Below, in pieces: positions 24,834 through 33,499 of a stretch of 64,000 nt of DNA. The DNA is from Streptomyces resistomycificus. Its GTDB lineage: Bacteria; Actinomycetota; Actinomycetes; Streptomycetales; Streptomycetaceae. The stretch lies in contig NZ_KQ949004.1 of the NCBI RefSeq assembly GCF_001514265.1, positions 62,001 through 126,000 on the forward strand, read 5' to 3'. A program made the translations under genes and the position numbers. Positions within the stretch are counted from its first letter, which is position 1. Every line of letters starts with the position of its first letter. The notes below the pieces were generated by a model. It was not told where the DNA came from. It ran no database searches and saw nothing but the letters and a program-made list of their open reading frames with translations.

Positions 24834-25626
24834 GGGAACGAATGGCCTTCCGGCGGACCTGGCGTGCTCTGCGGACCAGGGCGTACCCCTTGGTGAGGGC
24901 ACGGTCCCCGGCGAAGTTCCGGGCGATCGCACGGCCCTCGACGAGCCGCTCGAACTCCTCGATGCCCGTGCTGCGGCGCACGGTGACGCGTCGCAGGGCG
25001 TACGGCCCCTGGCGGCGGCGCGCGAGGCCGTTGCCGACGGCGAGCGCCTGGCCGTACCCCGTCTCGCGTACCGCCTGCCGCACCCGGCGGCTGGAGTAGC
25101 CGTACGGATAGGCGAAGGAGGCCGGGACGGTACCGAGTTCGTCGGTGACGATCTCCTTGCAGTGGATCAGCTCGTGGCGCAGCGTGGCGTCGTCGAGCTG
25201 GTCGAGCTGCGGGTGGGTGTGGCTGTGTCCGCCGATCTCGACGTCGGCCGCGGCGAGTTCCCGGACCTGGTCCCAGTCGAGCATGGTGTCGAGCGCGGCG
25301 CCGGTGTCGTGCGGGCCGCGGATCCAGCCCGTGGACACGAACAGGGTCGCGGCGAAACCGTGCTTGGCGAGGGCGGGCAGGGCGTGCCGGTGCACGCCCT
25401 CGTAGCCGTCGTCGAAGGTGATCAGGACGGGCCGCGCGGGCAGCGGCCGGCCGTCGCGCCAGTGCGCGGCGAGCGCCGCCGTGCCGACCGGGGTCAGCCC
25501 CAGGTCGTCGACCAGCGCCATCTGGACGGCGAAGTCGTCGGGTGTGACGGACAGTTCGCGGGTGGCCTCGTTCGGGTCGGTGGCGATCGCGTGGTACATG
25601 AGGATCGGCACGGGTGCGTCAGTCAT
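24826..25626 (-). CDS. Polysaccharide deacetylase (NodB/CE4)
   Basis: 266 residues from ATG 25626, which overlaps the upstream GT2 stop by ATGACTGA. The CE4 motifs are present: LITFDDGYEG (catalytic Asp and metal Asp), IGGHSHTHPQL (metal-binding His pair) and ASFAYPYGYSSRRV. It removes N- or O-acetyl groups from a sugar polymer. No signal peptide is evident from this start, so it may act on a lipid-linked intermediate in the cytoplasm or on the wall by another route. It is inside a tightly overlapping operon with two GT2 enzymes and the flippase fusion. Confidence 0.9.
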   Translation of the reverse strand: MTDAPVPILMYHAIATDPNEATRELSVTPDDFAVQMALVDDLGLTPVGTAALAAHWRDGRPLPARPVLITFDDGYEGVHRHALPALAKHGFAATLFVSTGWIRGPHDTGAALDTMLDWDQVRELAAADVEIGGHSHTHPQLDQLDDATLRHELIHCKEIVTDELGTVPASFAYPYGYSSRRVRQAVRETGYGQALAVGNGLARRRQGPYALRRVTVRRSTGIEEFERLVEGRAIARNFAGDRALTKGYALVRRARQVRRKAIRSRV

Positions 25627-26617
25627 GTCTTCCCCCCTCGCTGTCCGACAGCTCAGCCACCGAGAAGGTTGCCCCGCCCCGGCGTGCCCGGACACTTCCC
25701 ACGACGTACCCACCCGCCGCCGTCAGCACCCCGGCGACGATCGCACCCGCCCGGCCCGCACCCCCCGGCCGGGCCAGCACCGCGTCCCGCAGCCCGCGCA
25801 CCACGCCGGCCGGCAGGACCCGGGTGGCGTACCGGCGCTCCGACTCCAGCCCCTTGTCGGCGCCGACGCTCCGGGCCACCAGGGCCTTCGACAGGCCCTC
25901 GGCGTACGCGCGCGTGCGGAAGTACCCGAAGCGCTCGCGCGCCTCGGGCACCCGGTGGTGGATCACCGCCCGGTCGTCGATCAGCAGGATCGCGTCGGGC
26001 CTGGCCCGGGTGAGACGGATGCACAGCTCCGTCTCCTCGCAGCCCAGCGGACGCTTGTCGCCGTCACGTCCGATGCCGGTGGCGAACCCGCCCGCCGCGT
26101 CGAAGGCGCCGCGTCTGAAGGAGGCGTTGCCGCCGAGCACGTTGCGCACCCGCACCAGGCCGGGCGGCAGCCCCCGGTACGTGCAGCCCACCACCCAGTC
26201 GAACTCCTCCGGGAACCAGGCGGGACGGCGGCCCGACGCCCAGATGGGCACCGTACGGCCGCCGACGGCCATCACGCGCGGATCGGCGTACGCCTCGGCG
26301 AAGTGGCCCAGCCAGTCCCGTTCGGCGACGGCGTCGTCGTCCAGGAACGCGACGACGTCGCCGCGCGAGGCGGCGATGCCGGTGTTGCGGCCGGCGGACA
26401 GCCCGCGGGGGCCCGCGTTGGCGAGCACCCGCACCTCCCCGACCTCCTTGTACTCCTTGGTGAGCCGGTCCCACAGCGTCGCGTTGTGGTCGACGACCAG
26501 GAGTGTCTCCAGCGCGGGCCGCGACTGCGCCCGCACCGAGGAGACCGCCGCGAGGATGTCCTCCCAGCGGTCCTCGGTGTAGACGCAGATCACGACGGAG
26601 ATGTCGGGACCGCTCAA
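25619..26617 (-). CDS. Family 2 glycosyltransferase
   Basis: 332 residues. The start is taken as TTG 26617, which shares TTGA with the stop of the preceding gene and has GGGGAGAGG 4 bases upstream; the open frame continues further up but as the shadow of another gene. The GT-A core shows ISVVICVYTEDRW, VVDHNATLWDR, GLSAGRNTGIAAS and the metal-binding FLDDDAVAERDW, with GCEETELCIRL later. A hydrophobic C-terminal stretch may touch the membrane. It transfers a nucleotide-activated sugar, probably onto a lipid-linked or surface glycan. Confidence 0.9.
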   Translation of the reverse strand: MSGPDISVVICVYTEDRWEDILAAVSSVRAQSRPALETLLVVDHNATLWDRLTKEYKEVGEVRVLANAGPRGLSAGRNTGIAASRGDVVAFLDDDAVAERDWLGHFAEAYADPRVMAVGGRTVPIWASGRRPAWFPEEFDWVVGCTYRGLPPGLVRVRNVLGGNASFRRGAFDAAGGFATGIGRDGDKRPLGCEETELCIRLTRARPDAILLIDDRAVIHHRVPEARERFGYFRTRAYAEGLSKALVARSVGADKGLESERRYATRVLPAGVVRGLRDAVLARPGGAGRAGAIVAGVLTAAGGYVVGSVRARRGGATFSVAELSDSEGGRHD

Positions 26618-27435
26618 GACACCTCTCCCCGGACCGAGTCGAGCATCGGGGAGCGGTGCCTGCGGTTGCGCAGCGCACGGCGGTTGGAGCGCTCCCGCAG
26701 GATCACCTTGAGCACCCTGATCCCGTCCCGCACGGCCCGCAGGTTGCTGGTGCCGTGGATACGGAGGTACTCGTGGCTCGGTATCTCCTGCACCTTGAGC
26801 CCGGCCTTGACCACCCGGATGTTCATCAGGGTCTCGACCTCGAAACCGGTGCAGTCGAGGTCGATCTTGTCGAGGCAGTGCCGCCAGAACGCGTTGTAGC
26901 CGTAGCAGAGATCCGTGTAGCGGGCGCCGAACTTGCGGTTCACGGTGGTGCACAGCGCCCAGTTGCCGAGCTTGCGGATGAAGGTCATGTCGTCGGTGCC
27001 GCCGCCGTTGGCGAAGCGGGACCCCTTGGCGAAGTCCGCGCCCGAGACCAGGGCGGAGACGTACGAGACGATCTCGTTGCCGTCGGCCGAGCCGTCCGCG
27101 TCGACCATCACGATGATGTCGCCGGTGCACGCGTTGAACCCGGTGATCAGGGCGTCGCCCTTGCCCTTGCCGCGCTGCTCGACGACCTTGACGTCCGGCC
27201 ACAGCTCGCGGGCGACCTCGACGGTGTTGTCGGTGGAGTTGCCGTCCACCAGGACCACTTCGTGGATCCAGTCCGGAAGGGTCTTGAAGACGTACGGAAG
27301 GTTCTCCGCCTCGTTCATGGCGGGTATCACCACGCTCACCGGCGGCGCTATGGCCAGGTGGGTGGAGATCGGCCGGTACTTCCCGGCCGCGGAAGTGTGC
27401 TGACCCGACGTCGCCGGGCGCAGATCGAAGCTCAT
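26614..27435 (-). CDS. Family 2 glycosyltransferase (dolichyl-phosphate mannosyltransferase-like)
   Basis: 273 residues, first gene of the overlapping four-gene block. The GT-A nucleotide-sugar site is PPVSVVIPAMNEAENLP, VLVDGNSTDNTVEVA, GKGDALITGF and the DxD motif MVDADGSADG. KGSRFANGGGTDDMT and FEVETLMNIRVVKAGLKVQEIP are typical of DPM/GtrB-like enzymes that charge a polyprenyl phosphate. No TM helices are present, so it should be peripheral. It likely makes the lipid-linked sugar used by the downstream membrane protein. Confidence 0.9.
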   Translation of the reverse strand: MSFDLRPATSGQHTSAAGKYRPISTHLAIAPPVSVVIPAMNEAENLPYVFKTLPDWIHEVVLVDGNSTDNTVEVARELWPDVKVVEQRGKGKGDALITGFNACTGDIIVMVDADGSADGNEIVSYVSALVSGADFAKGSRFANGGGTDDMTFIRKLGNWALCTTVNRKFGARYTDLCYGYNAFWRHCLDKIDLDCTGFEVETLMNIRVVKAGLKVQEIPSHEYLRIHGTSNLRAVRDGIRVLKVILRERSNRRALRNRRHRSPMLDSVRGEVS

Positions 27436-27804
27436 GAGTCATGTCCCTCTCGTCCGGCGGACCGCCCGCCCCTGGGCGGCCCGGCATTGTGTCCGGTTCG
27501 AAAGGGGGGTTGTTTCTCACACACGGCAGCACGGAAGTGTTCTCCGCACCTGCCGGGTGAGCTGGCAAAGCTGGACGGCCCCCGAGAACAGTGGCCGACC
27601 GCGCGGCACGGCCCGGTCGCAAGTTGCTGCTACCGAGCTCGGCACCCCCCTACCGCGCCCCGCTCCGGGCCATCGCGGTCCTTGAGCCCTCCCCTAGAGC
27701 CGCTAGATGATGGACCGATGCGGGTGAGATGTACGACGGTATTGACGATTGAACCCGTATGGCAAGACCTGGAACGAGGCCTCACGTTTTTGATGGTTTG
27801 ACCG
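27436..27804. other. Intergenic promoter region of the glycan operon
   Basis: About 370 bases without a convincing gene. It contains a CCGCCC/GGGCGG hairpin near 27465-27485. It presumably holds the minus-strand promoter for the GT2-deacetylase-flippase block. No clear -10/-35 pair was found, and the sequence is more AT-rich near 27725-27800 than its surroundings. Confidence 0.4.
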
Positions 27805-28902
27805 TTACGAACGGGACGAGCGGATCTTTCCCGCCCGCTTGAGCAGTTTGTCGGCGTGTTCGAACAGCTCCGGGCGGGACACCACGGCATTGCGCAGTGC
27901 CCGCACCGGGGCCCGCCGGACGCGATGTCCGACCGCCACCGGGTGGCGTCGGGTCACCCACCCCTCGGACACCGTGAGCTCGCGTGTCTTCAGGGAGTCC
28001 TTGTATTCCTTCTGGCCCCGGCCGAGGTCCAGACAGGCGATGCCGTCGGCGGCCGCCGCCTCGGCCATCCGCAGATGCAGCACCAGGCCGGGGGAGTACT
28101 TCGCGTACGCCGGGTCGTACGCCGGGAACCAGCAGGCGAGCACCCGCTCGCTGCGCAGCCCGAAGTGCGCGGCGATCGGTTTGCCGTCCCCGTACAGCAC
28201 GGACAGGATCCCGGCGAACGACTCGGACCGCGTATGAAAGAGATGCTGCACCAGCCGGGTGATCCAGTCGTGCGCGAAGCGGTCGCTGCGCCCGGTCCTG
28301 CGGTACTGCGCCGACTTCCAGGCCATCAGGGTGCGCAGCGCCGCCGGATCACGCTCGTCGTGCACGTACCGCACCTCGGCCGCGTCCCTTCCCAGCCTGC
28401 GCTCCTTGGCCAGGGTGGTGCGGGTGAACTTGGGCGACCGCTCGCGCAGTTGGGCCAGATAGGCCTCGTAGCCCTGGTCCACGTCCATCACCGGGGACGG
28501 GAAGCTGCCGGTCGCCCGGTCCTCGAACGCGTGCTGGCCCTCCACCAGGTGGTCGAACTCCCACAGGGCCAGCCCGCAGGCCCGCAGCAGTTCCCGGGCG
28601 TCCCAGGTGAACCCGGGCCGGTGCACCACGCCCTGGGCGTCCGAGATGCCGAGCCCGATCGCCCGGCCGACACCGGTGGCGGTGCGCTGGTACGGGAAGA
28701 ACGCGGCCGGTTCGCCGGCCTCCCGGACGACCGCGATCCGTACCCCGCGCCGGTAGCGGCCCACCGCGAGCGCGAACTCGGGGGACAGGAACGGGTTCGC
28801 CAGCTCCGGCGAACCGAGCAGATGGGCCTTGGACTGCATCGCCGTCCACGCGGTCCGGTCGGCTGAGCTCAGCTCGCCGGGGCGGTACACGTTGATGTCC
28901 AC
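27805..28902 (-). CDS. FemAB/CelD-like GNAT acyltransferase
   Basis: 365 residues from GTG 28902. The fold is the two-lobed GNAT of BioF2/CelD (Acetyltransf_6) proteins: NPFLSPEFALAVGRYR, FFPYQRTATGVGRAIG, LRERSPKFTRTTLAKERRLGRD, then IAAHFGLRSERVLACWFPAYDPAYAKYSPGLVLHLRM and DLGRGQKEYKDSLKT. Such proteins modify exopolysaccharide or attach amino acids or acyl groups to envelope polymers. It starts one base after the stop of the small membrane-protein gene and points towards the glycan block, so a role in decorating the surface polymer is a reasonable inference. Confidence 0.85.
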   Translation of the reverse strand: MDINVYRPGELSSADRTAWTAMQSKAHLLGSPELANPFLSPEFALAVGRYRRGVRIAVVREAGEPAAFFPYQRTATGVGRAIGLGISDAQGVVHRPGFTWDARELLRACGLALWEFDHLVEGQHAFEDRATGSFPSPVMDVDQGYEAYLAQLRERSPKFTRTTLAKERRLGRDAAEVRYVHDERDPAALRTLMAWKSAQYRRTGRSDRFAHDWITRLVQHLFHTRSESFAGILSVLYGDGKPIAAHFGLRSERVLACWFPAYDPAYAKYSPGLVLHLRMAEAAAADGIACLDLGRGQKEYKDSLKTRELTVSEGWVTRRHPVAVGHRVRRAPVRALRNAVVSRPELFEHADKLLKRAGKIRSSRS

Positions 28903-28903
28903 G

Positions 28904-29341
28904 TCAGATGTCCTGCCTTGTCGTCGTACGCCCGCGGAGCGGACTTCGGAGCACGACCAGCAGGAGAAGGAGGCAGCTGATCGCCGTCACGACGAGGATC
29001 CCGCCGCGCACCGACCAGACGTGCAGGGCCAGCATGCCCTGGGCCACCAGCATGTTGACGACGACCGAGCCCGCCAGGGCGGCGATGGTCCGGCCGAAGG
29101 GTTCCAGGCCGCGCAGGGCGGCCGCGACGGCCGCGGCGGGTGCCGCGAGCAGGAAGAACAGTGTGAGCGGCGCGCGCAGAGAGGAGTGCGAGTCGGCGAG
29201 TGCGAGGACCGCGCCGAACCCCCCGACGGCGGTAGCCGCACCGGCGAGCAGCGGTGCCAGGTCCCTCCCCGGTCCTGGCCGCGCTCCCCCGGCGCCGTCC
29301 GCCGACGCTGTTGAAGTGGTCTTGCCACGTATGGTCTGCAT
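28904..29341 (-). CDS. Small four-TM membrane protein, function unknown
   Basis: 145 residues from ATG 29341 (MQTIRGKTT); longer starts add only a poorly composed leader. After a Ser/Gly/Pro N-terminus come about four TM segments (APLLAGAATAVGGFGAVLAL; LTLFFLLAAPAAAVAAAL; IAALAGSVVVNMLVAQGML; GGILVVTAISCLLLLLVVL) and a basic tail. No family is recognised. It is coupled to the FemAB-like gene (1-base gap) and may anchor or feed that enzyme. Confidence 0.7.
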   Translation of the reverse strand: MQTIRGKTTSTASADGAGGARPGPGRDLAPLLAGAATAVGGFGAVLALADSHSSLRAPLTLFFLLAAPAAAVAAALRGLEPFGRTIAALAGSVVVNMLVAQGMLALHVWSVRGGILVVTAISCLLLLLVVLRSPLRGRTTTRQDI

Positions 29342-29430
29342 TGGCGACTTTGCCCCCCGAAGCGCCGGATGCCGGGCTTCAATGTCGCGCAGCCCGCCGG
29401 TGGCCGTCAAGACGGCGAGGGGGCACACAT

Positions 29431-29466
29431 CGGTTCCCCGCGCCCTGTACGGGGCGCGGGGAACCG
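29431..29466 (-). terminator. Strong terminator after the subtilase gene
   Basis: A perfect 15-bp stem: CGGTTCCCCGCGCCC (29431-29445) pairs with 29452-29466, with a 6-base loop, just downstream of the protease stop on the minus strand. Confidence 0.8.
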
Positions 29467-29478
29467 ACGTTCGACCAC

Positions 29479-30687
29479 TTACGGCACGAGCTTCAGCAGG
29501 CGGTTCGGGGAACCGGTGCCCGCGCTGGTGACCTTGCCGGTCGTCGCACCGTTGACCAGGGCCGTGGCGACCTGGGCCGGGGTGGACGAGGTGTGGCCCG
29601 CCAGGTAGACCGCGGCCGCGCCCGCGACGTGCGGGGTCGCCATCGACGTACCGGAGATGGTGTTCGTCGCGGTGTCGCTGGTGTACCAGCCGGCCGTGAT
29701 GGAGGAGCCCGGGGCGAAGATGTCCAGGACCGAGCCGTAGTTCGAGTAGCTGGCCCTGGCGTCGGTGCTGGTGGTGGCGCCGACCGTGATCGCCGAGGCG
29801 ACGCGGGCCGGGGAGTACGAGGAGGCGTTGGCGCTGCTGTTGCCGGCCGCGACGGCGTAGGTCACGCCGCTCGCGATGGAGTTGGCGACCGCCGTGTCCA
29901 GGGTGGTGGAGGCGCCGCCGCCGAGCGACATGTTGGCGACCGAGGGGCCGGAGTGGTTGTTGGTCACCCAGTTGATGCCCGCGATCACGCCCGCGGTGGT
30001 GCCGGAGCCGGCGTTGTCGAGCACCCGCACCGCCACGATCTTCGCCTTCTTGGCGACGCCGTAGGTGGAGCCCGCGATCGTGGTGGCCACATGGGTGCCG
30101 TGGCCGTTGCCGTCGGAGGCGGTAGTGTCGCCGTCGACCGCGTCGTAGCCGTAGGAGGCGCGGCCGCTGATCTGCGAGTGGGTGATCCGTACGCCGGTGT
30201 CGATGACGTAGGCCGTCACGCCGCTGCCCGCGGTGTCCGGGTAGGTGTAGGTGGTGGACAGCGGGAGCGAGGTCTGGTCGATGCGGTCCAGGCCCCAGGG
30301 CGCGCTGGACTGCGTGGTGTCGGTGAGCTGGACGCGCTGGTCCTGTTCGACGACGGCCACCGACGGGTCGGCGGCGAGTCTCCTGGCCTCGGTGGCCGAG
30401 AGGGTGGCGGTGTAGCCGTTCAGGGCGGCGCCGAACGTCTTGCGGACCGTGCCGCCGTACTCCTTGATGAGGCTCTTGCCCTCACTGGAGGAGGCCTTGA
30501 AGCCGGCGTCCTTCTTCAGCGTGACGATGTAGCTGTCCTTGACGGCCGTGGGGGAGCCGGCGGCCAGGACCCTGCCCTCGGCGGGGGCGGCCTGGGCGGG
30601 GAGGGTGGTGAGCCCGCTCACGAGGGCGGCGGTCGCCAGGCTGGTTATCGCGGCGAGCCGGATCTTCTTGCTACGCAGTTGTGCCAT
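29479..30687 (-). CDS. Secreted subtilisin-like serine protease (S8, proteinase K-like)
   Basis: 402 residues. A Sec signal (about 1-34) is followed by an inhibitor I9 propeptide starting DSYIVTLKKDAG and ending near VAVVEQDQRV. The mature domain starts around SSAPWGLDRIDQ. The triad is Asp in AYVIDTGVR, His in GNGHGTHVA and Ser in SGTSMATPHVAG; the oxyanion Asn is in AAGNSSAN. It should be an extracellular self-activating endopeptidase. A GAGGAGG motif lies 12 bases before the ATG. It diverges from the GDSL lipase across about 300 bases and is terminated by a strong hairpin. Confidence 0.95.
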   Translation of the reverse strand: MAQLRSKKIRLAAITSLATAALVSGLTTLPAQAAPAEGRVLAAGSPTAVKDSYIVTLKKDAGFKASSSEGKSLIKEYGGTVRKTFGAALNGYTATLSATEARRLAADPSVAVVEQDQRVQLTDTTQSSAPWGLDRIDQTSLPLSTTYTYPDTAGSGVTAYVIDTGVRITHSQISGRASYGYDAVDGDTTASDGNGHGTHVATTIAGSTYGVAKKAKIVAVRVLDNAGSGTTAGVIAGINWVTNNHSGPSVANMSLGGGASTTLDTAVANSIASGVTYAVAAGNSSANASSYSPARVASAITVGATTSTDARASYSNYGSVLDIFAPGSSITAGWYTSDTATNTISGTSMATPHVAGAAAVYLAGHTSSTPAQVATALVNGATTGKVTSAGTGSPNRLLKLVP

Positions 30688-30850
30688 AACGAGGGAGTCC
30701 TCCTCTAGGCGACGCGTGCCCTGGGTGGGGCGCGCGTCTGTGGGGGGTGCGCGCGTGGTCGCGCGGCACGGCCACGGAGCGTCGCGTTCCGCCCCATGGC
30801 TGAGTAAAGAATCAGCGGTCTACGGGCGTAGCTCAAGGGAGTTGAGGCTC

Positions 30851-30897
30851 TGTCACATATTTGTCATGCACGCGTAACACCCGGTGTCATGAACGCG
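30851..30897. promoter_or_regulatory. Repeated TGTCATGnACGCG motif between subtilase and lipase genes
   Basis: TGTCATGCACGCG (30862-30874) and TGTCATGAACGCG (30885-30897) are direct repeats 23 bases apart, with a third TGTCA at 30851. They lie in the divergent region that separates two secreted-enzyme genes. The rest of 30688-30984 shows no gene. Confidence 0.45.
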
Positions 30898-30984
30898 TCC
30901 GGAAAGTCTTGGCATGGACACTTCCCGTCAACACGCGTAGTTGGTACGACGGTTATGGCAGAGATCCTGCTAAAGGGAGGTTCC

Positions 30985-31791
30985 ATGAGACGTTCCCGAT
31001 TTGCCGCTTACGTCGGCTCACTCCTCCTCGCCGTCGGCGCCGCCCTCACCGGGGCCACCGCCGCTCAGGCATCCCAACTCGCCGCCCCCGGCGGCTATGT
31101 GGCGCTCGGCGACTCCTACTCCTCCGGGGTCGGCGCGGGCAGCTACATCTCCGCGAGCGGTGACTGCAAGCGCAGCACGAAGGCGTACCCGTACCTCTGG
31201 GCCGCCTCCCACTCACCCTCGTCGTTCGCCTTCACCGCCTGCTCGGGCGCCCGAACGGGTGATGTTCTGGCGAGTCAGCTCACTCCGCTCAACGCCGCCA
31301 CCGCCCTCGTCTCGATCAGTGTCGGCGGCAACGACGCCGGTTTCGCCGACGTCATGACGACCTGTGTGCTCCAGTCCGACAGCGCCTGCCTGTCCCGGAT
31401 CAACACCGCGAAGGCGTACGTCGACTCGACACTGCCCGGCAAGCTCGACGGCGTCTACTCGGCGATCCGCTCCAAGGCGCCCAACGCCCGGGTGGTCGTG
31501 CTCGGTTACCCGCGCTTCTACAAGCTCAACACCGGCTGCGTCGGCCTCTCCGAGACCAAGCGGAAGGCGATCAACGGCGCGGCCGACCACCTCGACACCG
31601 CGATCGCCAAGCGCGCCGCGGACTTCGGCTACGTGTTCGGCGACGTCCGTCCCAGCTTCACCGGCCATGAGCTCTGTTCCGGCAGCGCCTGGCTGCACAG
31701 CCTCAACCTGCTGAACGCCGGCGAGTCGTACCACCCGAAGGCAGCCGGCCAGTCCGGCGGCTACCTCCCGGTGTTCGACGCGCTGGCCTGA
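30985..31791 (+). CDS. Secreted GDSL/SGNH lipase-esterase
   Basis: 268 residues from ATG 30985, with AAAGGGAGG ending 5 bases upstream. The signal peptide ends near TAAQAS. SGNH blocks are visible: block I YVALGDSYSSG (Ser), block II region CSGARTGDV (Gly), block III ISVGGNDAGF (Asn) and block V ESYHPKAAGQ (His). Six cysteines occur in the pattern of Streptomyces GDSL lipases with three disulfides. It hydrolyses lipid or ester substrates outside the cell. From memory it resembles the biochemically studied S. coelicolor SCO1725 product. Confidence 0.93.
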   Translation: MRRSRFAAYVGSLLLAVGAALTGATAAQASQLAAPGGYVALGDSYSSGVGAGSYISASGDCKRSTKAYPYLWAASHSPSSFAFTACSGARTGDVLASQLTPLNAATALVSISVGGNDAGFADVMTTCVLQSDSACLSRINTAKAYVDSTLPGKLDGVYSAIRSKAPNARVVVLGYPRFYKLNTGCVGLSETKRKAINGAADHLDTAIAKRAADFGYVFGDVRPSFTGHELCSGSAWLHSLNLLNAGESYHPKAAGQSGGYLPVFDALA

Positions 31792-31816
31792 CCCGCACGG
31801 ACCGGGCGGCCCGCCC

Positions 31817-33454
31817 TCAGGGGCTCGCCGAGACGGAAGCGGAGGCCTCGTCCGACGGGGTCTCCGCCACACACGTCACCGAGAACGGCACCGAGTTCGA
31901 CGTCGTCTCCACCGGATCACGGACCTCGACACTGATCTCGTTCTCGAAGGTTCCGCTCTCGTCGTTCGTCGTCACGAACGCCGTGTCCTGCTTGCTCCGG
32001 CCGCCGCCCTCGGGGAACTCGAGGGTCTTCCACTCCGGGTCCATGATCTCGCCGTCCTGGGACACCCAGCGATACGTGACCTCGGACGGCAGGCTGCCCA
32101 CGGTGATCGTCGCCGTGAAGGCGGGTGCCTCGCCCTGCGGCGGCGGGCAGGGGCCGGAGTACTCCGTGTGCGAGCCGGCCAGGGTGACCTTCACCGAGGG
32201 CGGTGGGGCGGCGGACGTGGTGCTGGGGCTCGGGCTGGGGGAGGAGCGGCTCGGCTCCGGGGTGTCCTCCGTGCCGGGATCGCTCAGCGAGGGCGAACTC
32301 AGGCCTGTCGTCTCGCTCTTGGGCCCGCCGCCCGCCTTGTCGCCGTCGTCGCCGTTGAGCAGCGTGTACGTCAGTCCGGCGACCGCCAGGGCGAGGGCGG
32401 CGACACCCGCGACCAGTACGACGGCGGCGCGGCGGTTGCGGTCCGGGGGATGGGTCGCGGTCGCCGTGCCCCCGGAGTGCGTCCACACAGGCGGCGGGAC
32501 CGGGGCGGGCGTCGTCGACGGGTCGTGCGGCGGCCGGTGCTGTGGCGGCTGCTGGCGGGCGGCCGTCGGCGGGTAGGGAGCCGCCCGCACGGCGTCCGTG
32601 CGGTGCGTGCCTCCCCCGGAGGGGGTACCCCCGGCGCCGATCACCCGCAGGTCCCGCTCGGCCCGGTCGGCGGACAGCCGCTGCGCCGGGTCCTTGCGCA
32701 GCAGCCCCTCGATCACCGGTGCCAGCGGACCGGCCCGGTACGGCGGCGGCAGCTCCTCGTCGACGATCGCGCGCAGGGTGCTCAGCGGGGTGTCGTGCCG
32801 GAAGGGGGAGCTGCCCTCGACCGCCGCGTACAGCAGCACGCCGAGCGACCACAGGTCGGACTCGGGTCCGGGCGTGCGGCCCAGCGCCCGCTCCGGCGCC
32901 AGGAACTCCGGCGAGCCGATGACCTCACCGGTCATCGTCAGCGCGGAACTGCCCTCGACCATGGCGATGCCGAAGTCGGTGAGCACCACCCGCCCGTCGT
33001 TCGACAGCAGGACGTTCGCCGGTTTCACGTCCCGGTGCTGTACACCGGCCTCGTGCGCGGCCCGCAGCGCGGACAGCACCTCCGCGCCGATGTGCGCGGC
33101 ACGCTGCGGGGCGAGCGGACCCTCGGCCTCCAGGAGCTCGGCCAGGGAGATGCCGCGGACCAGCTCCATGACGATCCAGGGACGGTTGTCCTGGGTGGCC
33201 ACGTCGTACACCGTCACCACGCTGTGGTGGGAGATCCTGGCCGCCGCCCACGCCTCGCGCTCCAGCCTCGCGTACATCCGCTCGATGTCGGACGCGGGCA
33301 GTCCGGACGGCGCACGCACCTCCTTGACGGCCACCTCGCGGTTCAGCAGCTCGTCGCGTGCCCGCCACACCGTTCCCATGCCGCCCTCGCCGAGCGGGGA
33401 CAGGAGACGGTAGCGTCCCGCGATCAGACGTTCACTGCCCGGTTCTACGGACAC
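31817..33454 (-). CDS. Membrane Ser/Thr protein kinase with single TM and ectodomain (PknB family)
   Basis: 545 residues from GTG 33454, preceded by GAGGGGG. The kinase domain spans about residues 10-265: P-loop LGEGGMGTVW, Lys in EVAVKEV, catalytic loop HRDVKPANVLL, DFG in LTDFGIAM, and APE in FLAPERALG. A Pro/His-rich juxtamembrane region follows, then one TM helix (VVLVAGVAALALAVAGLTYTLL), a Ser/Thr linker and an ectodomain of about 120 residues. The ectodomain has two Cys and a beta-rich, Ig/PKD-like composition (TITVGSLPSEVTYRWVSQDG), not PASTA repeats. The signal sensed is unknown. Confidence 0.93.
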   Translation of the reverse strand: MSVEPGSERLIAGRYRLLSPLGEGGMGTVWRARDELLNREVAVKEVRAPSGLPASDIERMYARLEREAWAAARISHHSVVTVYDVATQDNRPWIVMELVRGISLAELLEAEGPLAPQRAAHIGAEVLSALRAAHEAGVQHRDVKPANVLLSNDGRVVLTDFGIAMVEGSSALTMTGEVIGSPEFLAPERALGRTPGPESDLWSLGVLLYAAVEGSSPFRHDTPLSTLRAIVDEELPPPYRAGPLAPVIEGLLRKDPAQRLSADRAERDLRVIGAGGTPSGGGTHRTDAVRAAPYPPTAARQQPPQHRPPHDPSTTPAPVPPPVWTHSGGTATATHPPDRNRRAAVVLVAGVAALALAVAGLTYTLLNGDDGDKAGGGPKSETTGLSSPSLSDPGTEDTPEPSRSSPSPSPSTTSAAPPPSVKVTLAGSHTEYSGPCPPPQGEAPAFTATITVGSLPSEVTYRWVSQDGEIMDPEWKTLEFPEGGGRSKQDTAFVTTNDESGTFENEISVEVRDPVETTSNSVPFSVTCVAETPSDEASASVSASP

Positions 33455-33499
33455 GGGTGCCCCCTCTGCGCATCCGCCGGATTTCTCCACAAAAGTAGC

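Noticed and set aside
21036..24896. A 1286-codon open frame on the plus strand opposite the flippase fusion
   Set aside because: It is rich in Arg, Gln, His and Pro with no domain, has no ribosome-binding site, and mirrors the G/C-rich third positions of the real gene; a typical antisense shadow.
25619..27622. A single 667-residue glycosyltransferase
   Set aside because: The upstream two-thirds is the shadow of the overlapping GT2 gene at 26614-27435; family homology starts at ISVVICVYTEDRW just after TTG 26617.
30985..31791. Longer start at 30889 for the GDSL lipase
   Set aside because: It would place a non-signal leader before a clear signal peptide and run through the repeat motif; ATG 30985 has a strong ribosome-binding site.
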